Source of the DNA: Pseudomonas sp. AFG_SD02_1510_Pfu_092
GTDB taxonomy: Bacteria > Pseudomonadota > Gammaproteobacteria > Pseudomonadales > Pseudomonadaceae
Direction of reading: 5' to 3'
Assembly: GCF_003331055.1 (NCBI RefSeq)
Contig: NZ_PUQD01000005.1
Location: 1 to 64,000, forward strand
Length of the DNA stretch: 64,000 bases
The number at the start of each line of letters is the position of its first letter. Positions within the stretch are counted from its first letter, which is position 1. The translations under genes and the position numbers were made by a program. This document shows positions 40,803 through 49,341 of this stretch, in pieces. The notes under the pieces were generated by a model. The model did no database searches, was not told the DNA's origin, and saw only the letters and a program-made list of their open reading frames with translations.

Positions 40803-41321
40803 ATGAGCCTACCCAACCCCGCCGAGCTGATCCGGCAGATGGCTGACGACCTTCGCGCCCACCTGGCCCGCCGGGCCATTACCGAGCCGCGGTACATCGG
40901 TATCCGCACTGGCGGCGTCTGGGTTGCCCAGGCCCTGCAGGAAGCCATGGGCGACAGCAGCCCGATGGGCACCCTCGACGTTTCGTTCTATCGCGACGAC
41001 TTCAGCCAGAACGGCCTGCACCCGCAAGTGCGCCCGTCCGAGCTGCCGTTCGAGGTCGAGGGCCAGCACCTGGTGCTGGTGGATGACGTGCTGATGAGCG
41101 GCCGCACCGTGCGCGCCGCGCTCAACGAACTGTTCGATTACGGTCGCCCGGCCAGCGTCACCCTGGTCTGCCTGCTGGACCTGGATGCCGGTGAACTGCC
41201 GATCCGCCCGAATGTGCTCGGCGCCACCCTGTCGCTGGCTGCCCATGAACGGGTAAAATTGACCGGACCCGCACCGCTCGCCCTCGAGCGCCAGGACCTC
41301 GCCTCCGCTTCCGCCCTTTAA
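40803..41321 (+). CDS. pyrR: PyrR bifunctional regulator / uracil phosphoribosyltransferase
   Basis: A 172-aa type I phosphoribosyltransferase with the PRPP loop [20 protein letters not shown] and the N-terminal [15 protein letters not shown]. PyrR senses UMP/PRPP to regulate pyr genes in Gram-positive bacteria; the Pseudomonas protein lies directly ahead of pyrBC' (13-base gap) and is thought to regulate them. ATG 40803 with GAGGAG is chosen. No anti-terminator or PyrR-binding loop is obvious in the RNA just upstream, so the mechanism here may differ. Confidence 0.93.
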   Translation: MSLPNPAELIRQMADDLRAHLARRAITEPRYIGIRTGGVWVAQALQEAMGDSSPMGTLDVSFYRDDFSQNGLHPQVRPSELPFEVEGQHLVLVDDVLMSGRTVRAALNELFDYGRPASVTLVCLLDLDAGELPIRPNVLGATLSLAAHERVKLTGPAPLALERQDLASASAL

Positions 41322-41334
41322 GAGTCCCCTCGCG

Positions 41335-42339
41335 ATGACGCCAATCGACGCCAAGCGCCCGCTGCAGCTCAATGATCAGGGCCAGCTGCGCCATTTCCTC
41401 TCGCTCGACGGTTTGCCCCGCGAACTGCTCACCGAGATCCTCGACACCGCCGACTCCTTCCTGGAAGTCGGTGCCCGGGCCGTGAAGAAAGTCCCGTTGC
41501 TGCGCGGCAAGACCGTGTGCAACGTGTTCTTCGAGAACTCGACCCGCACCCGTACCACCTTCGAGCTGGCGGCCCAGCGGTTGTCCGCCGATGTCATCAG
41601 CCTGAACGTGTCGACCTCCTCGACCAGCAAGGGCGAGACCCTGTTCGACACCCTGCGCAACCTCGAAGCCATGGCCGCCGACATGTTCGTCGTGCGCCAT
41701 TCGGATTCTGGCGCGGCGCACTTCATCGCCGAGCACGTATGCCCTGAAGTGGCGGTGATCAACGGCGGCGACGGCCGCCACGCACACCCGACCCAGGGCA
41801 TGCTCGACATGCTCACCATTCGCCGCCACAAGGGCAGCTTCGAGAACCTGTCGGTGGCCATCGTCGGCGACATCCTGCATTCGCGCGTGGCGCGTTCCGA
41901 CATGCTCGCGCTGAAAGCCCTGGGCTGCCCGGACATCCGCGTGATCGGCCCGAAAACCCTGATCCCGATCGGTATCGAGCAGTATGGCGTGAAGGTGTAC
42001 ACCGACCTCGCCGAAGGCCTGAAGGACGTCGATGTGGTGATCATGCTGCGCCTGCAGCGTGAGCGCATGGCCGGTGGCCTGCTGCCCAGCGAAGGCGAGT
42101 TCTACCGCTTGTTCGGCCTGACCACCGCGCGCCTGGCCGGGGCCAAGCCCGATGCCATCGTCATGCACCCAGGCCCGATCAACCGTGGCGTGGAAATCGA
42201 GTCGGCAGTGGCCGACGGCAAGCACTCGGTGATCCTCAACCAGGTCACCTATGGCATCGCCGTGCGCATGGCCGTGCTGTCCATGGCCATGAGCGGGCAG
42301 AACGCGCAACGTCAATTCGACCAGGAGAACGCCCAGTGA
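41335..42339 (+). CDS. pyrB: Aspartate carbamoyltransferase catalytic subunit
   Basis: ATCase (334 aa) makes carbamoyl-aspartate in pyrimidine synthesis. The carbamoyl-phosphate site [15 protein letters not shown] and [11 protein letters not shown] are conserved. Compared with the ~310-residue E. coli subunit it has an N-terminal extension ([20 protein letters not shown]), as in the Pseudomonas enzyme that binds nucleotide effectors itself and has no PyrI subunit. Its last codons overlap pyrC' by four bases (GTGA), consistent with co-assembly of the two proteins. Confidence 0.97.
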   Translation: MTPIDAKRPLQLNDQGQLRHFLSLDGLPRELLTEILDTADSFLEVGARAVKKVPLLRGKTVCNVFFENSTRTRTTFELAAQRLSADVISLNVSTSSTSKGETLFDTLRNLEAMAADMFVVRHSDSGAAHFIAEHVCPEVAVINGGDGRHAHPTQGMLDMLTIRRHKGSFENLSVAIVGDILHSRVARSDMLALKALGCPDIRVIGPKTLIPIGIEQYGVKVYTDLAEGLKDVDVVIMLRLQRERMAGGLLPSEGEFYRLFGLTTARLAGAKPDAIVMHPGPINRGVEIESAVADGKHSVILNQVTYGIAVRMAVLSMAMSGQNAQRQFDQENAQ

Positions 42340-43607
42340 CCATCAGTATTCTCGGCGCCCGGGTCATCGACCCCAACAGCGGCCTGGACCAGGTCACCGA
42401 CCTGCACCTGGACGGCGGCCGCATTTCCGCCATCGGCGCCGCCCCGGCCGGCTTCAGCGCCAGCCGCACGATCCACGCCGCAGGCCTGGTGGCCGCGCCC
42501 GGCCTGGTAGACCTCGGCGTATCCCTGCGCGAGCCGGGCTACAGCCGCAAAGGCAACATCGCCAGCGAAACCCGCGCCGCCGTCGCCGGCGGCGTCACCA
42601 GCCTGTGCTGCCCGCCGCAGACCAAGCCGGTGCTGGACACCTCGGCCGTGGCCGAACTGATCCTCGACCGCGCACGCGAGGCTGCCAATAGCAAGGTCTA
42701 CCCGATCGGCGCGCTGACCAAGGGCCTGGAAGGCGAGCAACTGGCCGAGCTGGTGGCCCTGCGCGACACCGGTTGCGTGGCCTTCGGCAACGGCCTGAAG
42801 GAAATCCCCAACAACCGTACCCTGGCCCGTGCCCTGGAATACGCCGCCACGTTCGACCTGACCGTGGTGTTCCACTCCCAGGACCGCGACCTGGCCCACG
42901 GCGGCCTGGCCCATGAAGGTGCCATGGCCAGCTTCCTTGGCTTGCCGGGCATTCCGGAAACCGCCGAGACCGTGGCGCTGGCGCGCAACCTGCTGCTGGT
43001 GGAGCAGACCGGCGTGCGTGCGCACTTCACCCAGATCACCAGTGCCCGTGGCGCGCGGCTGATCGCGCAGGCCCAGCAGCTCGGCCTGCCGGTGACCGCC
43101 GATGTGGCGCTGTACCAGCTGATCCTCACCGACGAATCGCTGCGTGAGTTCTCCAGCCTGTACCACGTGCAGCCACCGCTGCGCACCGCCGCCGACCGTG
43201 ACGGCCTGCGTGCGGCGGTGAAGTCGGGGGTGATCCAGGCGATCTCCAGCCATCACCAGCCCCACGAGCGCGACGCCAAGCTGGCCCCGTTCGGCGCCAC
43301 CGAGCCGGGTATCAGCAGCGTCGAGCTGCTGCTGCCACTGGCCATGACCCTGGTACAGGACGGCCTGCTCGACCTGCCCACCCTGCTGGCGCGCCTGAGC
43401 AGCGGCCCGGCGGCGGCCCTGCGCCTGCCGGCAGGGGAAATCAAGGCCGGTGGCGCAGCCGACCTGGTGCTGTTCGACCCGCAAGCCTCGACCGTGGCTG
43501 GCGAGCAGTGGTTCTCGCGCGGCGAGAACTGCCCGTTCATCGGCCACTGCCTGCCGGGTGCGGTGCGTTATACCTTGGTCGATGGGCATGTCTGCCACGA
43601 GGCCTGA
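42336..43607 (+). CDS. pyrC': Dihydroorotase-like non-catalytic subunit PyrC'
   Basis: A 423-aa amidohydrolase-fold protein related to dihydroorotase. The family motif DxHxHLREPG reads [10 protein letters not shown] here (about residue 60), so the two metal-binding histidines are missing, and the protein is expected to be inactive. In P. putida and P. aeruginosa such a pseudo-dihydroorotase is required to hold ATCase in its dodecameric form. It starts with GTG overlapping the pyrB stop. A true PyrC must be encoded elsewhere. Confidence 0.94.
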   Translation: MTISILGARVIDPNSGLDQVTDLHLDGGRISAIGAAPAGFSASRTIHAAGLVAAPGLVDLGVSLREPGYSRKGNIASETRAAVAGGVTSLCCPPQTKPVLDTSAVAELILDRAREAANSKVYPIGALTKGLEGEQLAELVALRDTGCVAFGNGLKEIPNNRTLARALEYAATFDLTVVFHSQDRDLAHGGLAHEGAMASFLGLPGIPETAETVALARNLLLVEQTGVRAHFTQITSARGARLIAQAQQLGLPVTADVALYQLILTDESLREFSSLYHVQPPLRTAADRDGLRAAVKSGVIQAISSHHQPHERDAKLAPFGATEPGISSVELLLPLAMTLVQDGLLDLPTLLARLSSGPAAALRLPAGEIKAGGAADLVLFDPQASTVAGEQWFSRGENCPFIGHCLPGAVRYTLVDGHVCHEA

Positions 43608-43612
43608 GTAGC

Positions 43613-43731
43613 CTCTGTGGGAGCGGCCTTGTGTCGCGATAGGGCCGCAAAGCGGCCCCAGCAATCTATGGATGATGCCGAGAACCTGGGGCCGCCGCGC
43701 GGCCCTTTCGCGACGCAAGGCCGCTCCCACA
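43613..43731. repeat. REP pair, family II
   Basis: Two inverted copies (GTGGGAGCGGCCTTGTGTCG and complement) with GGGCCGC/GCGGCCC inner hairpins. It lies in the 246-base gap between pyrC' and hslV, probably ending the pyr transcript. Confidence 0.88.
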
Positions 43732-43853
43732 TTGACCGCATGCAACCTTGAGCCTGCCACCGACCATTCATCCCCCGCGGTTGAAATCCTTCCCCCCACC
43801 CCCATATGAGTCTGCATCAGGCACTTTCGCCCCGCTGCGTGGAGACTCTCCCC

Positions 43854-44384
43854 TTGACCACCATCGTTTCTGTCCGCCGTAACGGCAAAGTCGTCATGGG
43901 CGGCGACGGCCAGGTATCCCTCGGCAACACCGTGATGAAAGGCAACGCCAAGAAAGTGCGCCGCCTGTACCACGGCCAGGTCATCGCCGGCTTTGCCGGT
44001 GCCACTGCCGATGCCTTCACCCTGTTCGAACGCTTTGAAGGCCAGCTGGAGAAGCACCAGGGCCACCTGGTCCGTGCCGCCGTCGAGCTGGCCAAGGAAT
44101 GGCGTACCGACCGCTCCCTGAGCCGCCTGGAGGCCATGCTGGCCGTGGCCAACAAGGACGCCTCGCTGATCATCACCGGCAACGGTGACGTGGTCGAACC
44201 CGAAGACGGCCTGATCGCCATGGGTTCCGGCGGCGCCTACGCCCAGGCCGCAGCCCGCGCCCTGCTGAACAAGACCGACCTCTCGGCCCGCGAAATCGCC
44301 GAGACCGCCCTGAACATCGCCGGCGACATCTGCGTGTTCACCAACCACAACCTGACCATCGAGGAGCAGGACCTGGCCGACTGA
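43854..44384 (+). CDS. hslV: ATP-dependent protease proteolytic subunit HslV
   Basis: HslV (176 aa) forms a dodecameric threonine protease that works with HslU. The start is TTG at 43854, with GGAG upstream: it gives Met-Thr-Thr-Ile-Val-Ser, so removal of Met exposes the catalytic N-terminal threonine. An upstream ATG at 43806 in the same frame would bury it and is rejected. [21 protein letters not shown] and [14 protein letters not shown] are family signatures. hslU follows after 76 bases with a possible attenuating hairpin between. Confidence 0.96.
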   Translation: MTTIVSVRRNGKVVMGGDGQVSLGNTVMKGNAKKVRRLYHGQVIAGFAGATADAFTLFERFEGQLEKHQGHLVRAAVELAKEWRTDRSLSRLEAMLAVANKDASLIITGNGDVVEPEDGLIAMGSGGAYAQAAARALLNKTDLSAREIAETALNIAGDICVFTNHNLTIEEQDLAD

Positions 44385-44399
44385 TTCAGCTGTTCTGGC

Positions 44400-44424
44400 G
44401 CCCCTTCCCGGTGACGGGGCTTTT
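44400..44424 (+). terminator. Weak hairpin with U-tract between hslV and hslU
   Basis: A GCCCC ... GGGGC stem, with an alternative inner CCCG-GTGA-CGGG, followed by TTTT. If functional it would attenuate hslU relative to hslV. The stem is short and the U-tract minimal. Confidence 0.4.
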
Positions 44425-44460
44425 CCACGCTGACTCATCTGCCCAAGGACCATTTTCATC

Positions 44461-45804
44461 ATGTCCATGACCCCCCGCGAGATCGTCCACGAACTCAACC
44501 GCCACATCATCGGCCAGGACGACGCCAAGCGCGCCGTGGCCATTGCCCTGCGCAACCGCTGGCGGCGCATGCAGCTGCCCGCCGAGCTGCGTGCCGAAGT
44601 GACCCCGAAGAACATCCTGATGATCGGCCCCACCGGTGTCGGCAAGACCGAAATCGCCCGCCGCCTGGCCAAACTGGCCAATGCGCCATTCCTCAAGGTC
44701 GAAGCCACCAAGTTCACCGAAGTGGGCTACGTGGGCCGCGACGTCGAGTCGATCATCCGTGACCTGGCCGATGCCGCGCTGAAGATGCTGCGCGAGCAGG
44801 AGATCGTCCGCGTGCGCCACCGCGCCGAAGACGCCGCCGAAGACCGCATCCTCGACGCCCTGCTGCCACAGGCGCGGGTGACCAGCTTCAGCGAGGAAGC
44901 GGCGCAAACCAGCAGCGACTCCAATACCCGCCAGCTGTTCCGCAAGCGCCTGCGCGAAGGCCAGCTGGACGACAAGGAAATCGAAATCGAAGTAGCCGAT
45001 GCCGTGGGCGTGGAAATTGCCGCACCGCCCGGCATGGAAGAAATGACCAACCAGCTGCAGAGCCTGTTCGCCAACATGGGCAAAGGCAAGCGCAAGGCGC
45101 GCAAGCTGAAGGTCAAGGAAGCGCTGAAGATGGTTCGCGATGAAGAAGCGAGCCGCCTGGTCAACGAGGACGAGCTCAAGGCCAAGGCGCTGGAAGCGGT
45201 CGAACAACACGGCATCGTGTTCATCGACGAAATCGACAAGGTTGCCAAGCGTGGCAACGTTGGCGGCGCCGATGTGTCTCGTGAAGGCGTGCAGCGCGAC
45301 CTGCTGCCGCTGATCGAAGGCTGCACCGTCAACACCAAGCTGGGCATGGTCAAGACCGACCACATCCTGTTCATTGCCTCGGGTGCGTTCCACCTGAGCA
45401 AGCCGAGCGATCTGGTGCCCGAGCTGCAAGGCCGCCTGCCGATCCGCGTCGAGCTCAAGGCCCTGACCCCGGAAGACTTCGAGCGCATCCTGCAAGAGCC
45501 GCACGCGTCGCTGACCGAGCAGTACCAGGCCCTGCTGAAGACCGAAGGGCTGAACATCGAGTTCGTCGCCGATGGTATCAAGCGCCTGGCCGAGATTGCC
45601 TACCAGGTCAACGAAAAGACCGAGAACATCGGTGCCCGCCGTCTGCACACCCTGCTCGAGCGCCTGCTCGAAGAGGTGTCGTTCAGTGCCGGTGACCTGG
45701 CCAGCACCCACGACGAAGCGCCGATCCAGATCGATGCGGCCTATGTGAACAGCCACCTGGGTGAGCTGGCGCAGAACGAAGACCTGTCGCGTTACATCCT
45801 GTAA
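44461..45804 (+). CDS. hslU: ATP-dependent protease ATPase subunit HslU
   Basis: HslU (447 aa) is the AAA+ unfoldase partner of HslV. Walker A is [16 protein letters not shown] (about residues 57-72), Walker B is [13 protein letters not shown], and the C-terminal LSRYIL is the tail that inserts into HslV. The I-domain between them is variable and charged. AAGGA precedes ATG 44461. Confidence 0.98.
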   Translation: MSMTPREIVHELNRHIIGQDDAKRAVAIALRNRWRRMQLPAELRAEVTPKNILMIGPTGVGKTEIARRLAKLANAPFLKVEATKFTEVGYVGRDVESIIRDLADAALKMLREQEIVRVRHRAEDAAEDRILDALLPQARVTSFSEEAAQTSSDSNTRQLFRKRLREGQLDDKEIEIEVADAVGVEIAAPPGMEEMTNQLQSLFANMGKGKRKARKLKVKEALKMVRDEEASRLVNEDELKAKALEAVEQHGIVFIDEIDKVAKRGNVGGADVSREGVQRDLLPLIEGCTVNTKLGMVKTDHILFIASGAFHLSKPSDLVPELQGRLPIRVELKALTPEDFERILQEPHASLTEQYQALLKTEGLNIEFVADGIKRLAEIAYQVNEKTENIGARRLHTLLERLLEEVSFSAGDLASTHDEAPIQIDAAYVNSHLGELAQNEDLSRYIL

Positions 45805-45818
45805 GACTGGTTGCGACA

Positions 45819-45908
45819 GTTTCGCGGGTAAACCCGCTCCCAAAGGGTCATCACAATGCCAAGGTATGTGATGACCCTGTGGGAGCGGGTTTACCCGCGA
45901 AAGGGCCC
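45819..45908. repeat. REP pair, family I, with palindromic spacer
   Basis: A 90-base inverted repeat. Even the spacer is largely self-complementary (GGGTCATCACA ... TGTGATGACCC), so the whole unit forms one long hairpin. It lies after hslU. Confidence 0.9.
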
Positions 45909-45968
45909 TTGAATCCCTCACCCATAAGCTGGAAGCTGTGCTTCATTAGCTCCCGAGAGATTCAGCCC

Positions 45969-46346
45969 ATGGCCCGCCTGCCCACCGCCATCAACCTGCA
46001 CAAAGCCTCGAAAACCCTCAGCCTCACCTACGCCCCCGGCGAGGTCTACCACTTGCCCGCCGAATTCCTGCGTGTGCACTCCCCCTCCGCCGAGGTCCAG
46101 GGCCACGGCAACCCCATCCTGCAGTTCGGCAAGATCAACGTCGGCCTCAGCGGCCTGGAACCTGCCGGCCAATACGCACTGAAACTGACCTTCGACGACG
46201 GCCATGACAGCGGCCTGTTCACCTGGGAATACCTCGAACAGCTGTGCCTGCGCCAGGAACAGCTGTGGGCCGAGTACCTCGACGAGCTGCACAAGGCCGG
46301 AAAATCCCGCGATCCCGCCGCGTCGGTGGTCAAACTCATGCTCTAG
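45969..46346 (+). CDS. DUF971 domain protein
   Basis: A 125-aa protein of the DUF971 family, similar to the N-terminal domain of gamma-butyrobetaine hydroxylase. LTYAPGEVYHLPAEFLRVHSPSAEVQGHG and YALKLTFDDGHDSGLFTWEYL are characteristic. The family is linked to iron-sulfur or zinc handling in some bacteria, but no function is firm. It lies between hslU and phaC1, a conserved position in pseudomonads. ATG 45969; no strong ribosome-binding site (AGAGAT only). Confidence 0.85.
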   Translation: MARLPTAINLHKASKTLSLTYAPGEVYHLPAEFLRVHSPSAEVQGHGNPILQFGKINVGLSGLEPAGQYALKLTFDDGHDSGLFTWEYLEQLCLRQEQLWAEYLDELHKAGKSRDPAASVVKLML

Positions 46347-46405
46347 CGCAAGGCCTGAAAGGTTTAGAGCGCATTTTCTAGATTCATCTGTTTGAATGGC
46401 TTACA

Positions 46406-46427
46406 GACAGCCCAGTGAAGGGCTGTC
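46406..46427 (+). terminator. Hairpin after the DUF971 gene
   Basis: GACAGCCC-AGTGAA-GGGCTGTC, an 8-base perfect stem followed by TTGCG. The short U-tract makes it a weak candidate terminator separating the DUF971 gene from the pha promoter. Confidence 0.5.
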
Positions 46428-46463
46428 TTGCGCATTACATGAAAGTCGGGTAACCAATGAGGC

Positions 46464-46479
46464 TGGCAAGCTCCCTGCA
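46464..46479 (+). promoter_or_regulatory. Sigma-54-like -24/-12 element upstream of phaC1
   Basis: TGGCAAGCTCCCTGCA has the GG-N10-GC spacing of sigma-54 promoters and differs from the TGGCACG-N4-TTGCA consensus at two key bases. It is about 135 bases before the phaC1 start. Sigma-54-type promoters have been discussed for phaC1 of related strains. A half-site TCACCC (46532-46537) like that in the phaI promoter lies downstream. Confidence 0.45.
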
Positions 46480-46614
46480 TCCAGTTGCAGGCAGCCAGCA
46501 CTCGCGCAGCACCGCTGTTCCTTATCACTGGTCACCCGAGTAGCAGTACCGGGCTCAGAACTGTGCACCTGTCACAGCAACCGGTACTCGTCTCAGGACA
46601 ACGGAGCGTCTTAG

Positions 46615-48294
46615 ATGAGTAACAAGAACAACGATGAGTTGCAGCGGCAAGCCTCGGAAAACACCCTGGGGCTGAACCCGGTCATCGGTATCCGGCGCAA
46701 GGACCTGTTGAGCTCGGCACGTACCGTGCTGCGCCAGGCCGTGCGCCAGCCGCTGCACAGCGCCAAGCATGTGGCGCACTTCGGCCTGGAGCTGAAGAAC
46801 GTGTTGCTGGGCAAGTCCAGCCTGGCCCCGGAAAGCGACGACCGTCGCTTCAATGACCCGGCCTGGCGCCACAACCCGCTGTACCGCCGCTACCTGCAGA
46901 CCTACCTGGCCTGGCGCAAGGAGTTGCAGGACTGGATCGGCAGCAGCGACCTGTCGCCCCAGGACATCAGCCGCGGCCAGTTCGTCATCAACCTGATGAC
47001 CGAAGCCATGGCACCGACCAACACCCTGTCCAACCCGGCAGCGGTCAAACGCTTCTTCGAAACCGGCGGCAAAAGCCTGCTCGACGGCCTGTCCAACCTG
47101 GCCAAGGACATGGTCAACAACGGCGGCATGCCCAGCCAGGTGAACATGGACGCCTTCGAGGTGGGCAAGAACCTGGGCACCAGCGACGGCGCCGTGGTTT
47201 ACCGCAACGACGTGCTCGAGCTGATCCAGTACAGCCCCATCACCGAACAGGTGCACGCCCGGCCGCTGCTGGTGGTGCCACCACAGATCAACAAGTTCTA
47301 CGTGTTCGACCTGAGCCCGGAAAAGAGCCTGGCGCGCTTCTGCCTGCGCGAGCAGCACCAGACGTTCATCATCAGCTGGCGCAACCCGACCAAGGCCCAG
47401 CGCGAATGGGGCCTGTCCACCTACATCGATGCGCTCAAGGAGGCGGTCGACGCGGTGCTGGCGATTACCGGCAGCAAGGACCTGAACATGCTCGGTGCCT
47501 GCTCCGGCGGCATCACCTGCACCGCGCTGGTGGGGCACTACGCCGCCCTGGGCGAGAACAAGGTCAATGCCCTGACCCTGCTGGTCAGCGTGCTCGACAC
47601 CACCCTCGACAACCAGGTCGCGCTGTTCGTCGACGAACAGACCCTGGAGGCGGCCAAGCGCCATTCCTACCAGGCCGGCGTGCTCGAAGGCAGCGAGATG
47701 GCCAAGGTGTTCGCCTGGATGCGGCCCAACGACCTGATCTGGAACTACTGGGTCAATAACTACCTGCTCGGCAACGAACCGCCGGTGTTCGACATCCTGT
47801 TCTGGAACAACGACACCACACGCCTGCCGGCCGCCTTCCACGGCGACCTGATCGAGATGTTCAAGAGCAACCCGCTGACCCGCCCGCACGCCCTCGAAGT
47901 ATGCGGCACGGCGATCGACCTGAAACAGGTCAAGTGCGACATCTACAGCCTCGCCGGCACCAACGACCACATCACCCCGTGGCAGTCGTGCTACCGCTCG
48001 GCCCACCTGTTCGGCGGCAACATCGAGTTCGTGCTGTCCAACAGCGGCCATATCCAGAGCATCCTCAACCCGCCCGGCAACCCCAAGGCGCGCTTCATGA
48101 CCGGCGCCGACCGCCCGGGCGACCCCGTGGCCTGGCAGGAGAACGCCACCAAGCATGCAGATTCCTGGTGGCTGCACTGGCAAAGCTGGCTGGGCGAACG
48201 GGCCGGCGAGCTGAAAAAGGCGCCGACCCGCCTGGGCAACCGGGCCTATGCGGCCGGCGAAGCCGCCCCGGGCACCTACGTTCACGAGCGTTGA
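46615..48294 (+). CDS. phaC1: Class II poly(3-hydroxyalkanoate) polymerase 1
   Basis: PhaC1 (559 aa) polymerises medium-chain (R)-3-hydroxyacyl-CoAs into storage granules. It has an alpha/beta-hydrolase fold with the lipase-like box GACSGG carrying the catalytic Cys296, a later aspartate in SLAGTNDHITPW and a histidine in SNSGHIQS. It heads phaC1-phaZ-phaC2-phaD. The first codons contain the CA-type motif AACAAGAACAA (46621-46631), which matches the Crc/Hfq translational repression site known on P. putida phaC1 mRNA. Confidence 0.97.
   Translation: MSNKNNDELQRQASENTLGLNPVIGIRRKDLLSSARTVLRQAVRQPLHSAKHVAHFGLELKNVLLGKSSLAPESDDRRFNDPAWRHNPLYRRYLQTYLAWRKELQDWIGSSDLSPQDISRGQFVINLMTEAMAPTNTLSNPAAVKRFFETGGKSLLDGLSNLAKDMVNNGGMPSQVNMDAFEVGKNLGTSDGAVVYRNDVLELIQYSPITEQVHARPLLVVPPQINKFYVFDLSPEKSLARFCLREQHQTFIISWRNPTKAQREWGLSTYIDALKEAVDAVLAITGSKDLNMLGACSGGITCTALVGHYAALGENKVNALTLLVSVLDTTLDNQVALFVDEQTLEAAKRHSYQAGVLEGSEMAKVFAWMRPNDLIWNYWVNNYLLGNEPPVFDILFWNNDTTRLPAAFHGDLIEMFKSNPLTRPHALEVCGTAIDLKQVKCDIYSLAGTNDHITPWQSCYRSAHLFGGNIEFVLSNSGHIQSILNPPGNPKARFMTGADRPGDPVAWQENATKHADSWWLHWQSWLGERAGELKKAPTRLGNRAYAAGEAAPGTYVHER
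46618..46633 (+). promoter_or_regulatory. Crc/Hfq CA motif at the phaC1 start
   Basis: AACAAGAACAA within codons 3-6 fits the AAnAAnAA motif bound by Hfq-Crc during catabolite repression. Published work on P. putida reports Crc control of phaC1 translation. It would block PHA synthesis when preferred carbon sources are present with balanced nitrogen. Confidence 0.7.
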
Positions 48295-48347
48295 GCCGTG
48301 GCCCCTGCGGGGCGCCATGGTGTTCATTTCACCCAAGAGTCACGTGC

Positions 48348-49199
48348 ATGCCGCAACCTTACATATTCAGGACCGTCGAGCTGGACGACCAGTCCATCCG
48401 CACTGCCGTGCGCCCGGGCAAGCCGCACCTGACGCCGCTGCTGATCTTCAATGGCATCGGCGCCAACCTTGAGCTGGTGTTCCCGTTCATCGAGGCGCTG
48501 GACCCGGAGCTGGAAGTCATCGCCTTCGACGTGCCCGGTGTCGGTGGCTCGTCGACGCCACGCCACCCGTATCGCTTCCCCGGGCTGGCCAAGTTGACCG
48601 CACGCATGCTCGATTACCTCGATTACGGCCAGGTCAACGTCATCGGTGTGTCCTGGGGCGGCGCCCTGGCCCAGCAGTTCGCCCACGACTACCCCGAGCG
48701 CTGCAAGAAGCTGGTGCTGGCCGCCACCGCTGCCGGTGCGGTGATGGTGCCGGGCAAACCCAAGGTGCTATGGATGATGGCCAGCCCGCGGCGCTACGTG
48801 CAGCCGTCGCATGTCATCCGCATTGCGCCGTTGATCTATGGTGGCGGTTTCCGGCGTGACCCGGACCTGGCCATGCACCATGCCGCCAAGGTGCGCTCCG
48901 GCGGCAAGCTGGGTTACTACTGGCAGCTGTTCGCCGGGCTTGGCTGGACCAGCATCCACTGGCTGCACAAGATCCAGCAGCCGACCCTGGTGCTGGCCGG
49001 CGACGACGACCCGCTGATCCCGCTGATCAACATGCGCCTGCTGGCCTGGCGGATTCCCAATGCCCAGCTACACATTATCGACGACGGTCATCTGTTCCTG
49101 ATCACCCGGGCCGAGGCCGTCGCCCCGATCATCATGAAATTCCTGCAGCAGGAGCGTCAGCGCGCGGTCATGCACCCGCGCCCGGCATCGGGTGGGTGA
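48348..49199 (+). CDS. phaZ: Medium-chain-length PHA depolymerase
   Basis: PhaZ (283 aa) is the intracellular depolymerase that releases hydroxyacids from PHA granules, an alpha/beta hydrolase. The lipase box GVSWGG holds Ser102; the catalytic histidine is in IIDDGHLFLI near 270 and the aspartate in LAGDDDPLIP. It lies 53 bases after phaC1 (the gap holds a small GGCCCCTGCGGGGC hairpin) and before phaC2. The frame is open upstream inside phaC1, but ATG 48348 (MPQPYIFRTVELDDQ) is the family start. Confidence 0.97.
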   Translation: MPQPYIFRTVELDDQSIRTAVRPGKPHLTPLLIFNGIGANLELVFPFIEALDPELEVIAFDVPGVGGSSTPRHPYRFPGLAKLTARMLDYLDYGQVNVIGVSWGGALAQQFAHDYPERCKKLVLAATAAGAVMVPGKPKVLWMMASPRRYVQPSHVIRIAPLIYGGGFRRDPDLAMHHAAKVRSGGKLGYYWQLFAGLGWTSIHWLHKIQQPTLVLAGDDDPLIPLINMRLLAWRIPNAQLHIIDDGHLFLITRAEAVAPIIMKFLQQERQRAVMHPRPASGG

Positions 49200-49213
49200 A
49201 TGCGCCTTGAGAA

Positions 49214-49304
49214 CCTGTGGGAGCGGGTTTACCCGCGAATCATCCAGCGCGGTGTATGGCACCGGCTTTGCCGGTGTTCGCGGGTAAACCCGCTCCCACA
49301 AGGG
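49214..49304. repeat. REP pair, family I, with internal CACCGGC hairpin
   Basis: The composite arrangement seen at 11511 and 57312: REP core, GCGGTGTATGGCACCGG module, inverted REP core. It lies between phaZ and phaC2, on the path of the pha transcript, so it may set relative phaC2-phaD expression. Confidence 0.9.
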
Positions 49305-49341
49305 TCAGCAGCTGGAAGCGGTCAGACGAGGGAGTGTTGCC

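Noticed and set aside
42312..44717. An 801-codon minus-strand frame opposite pyrC' and hslV, crossing a REP pair
   Set aside because: A frame running through a repeat and two antisense genes has no coding support.
47901..48347. Upstream extension of phaZ into phaC1 (open frame from 47901)
   Set aside because: The extra 149 residues are an out-of-frame reading of phaC1; the known PhaZ length and N-terminus begin at 48348.
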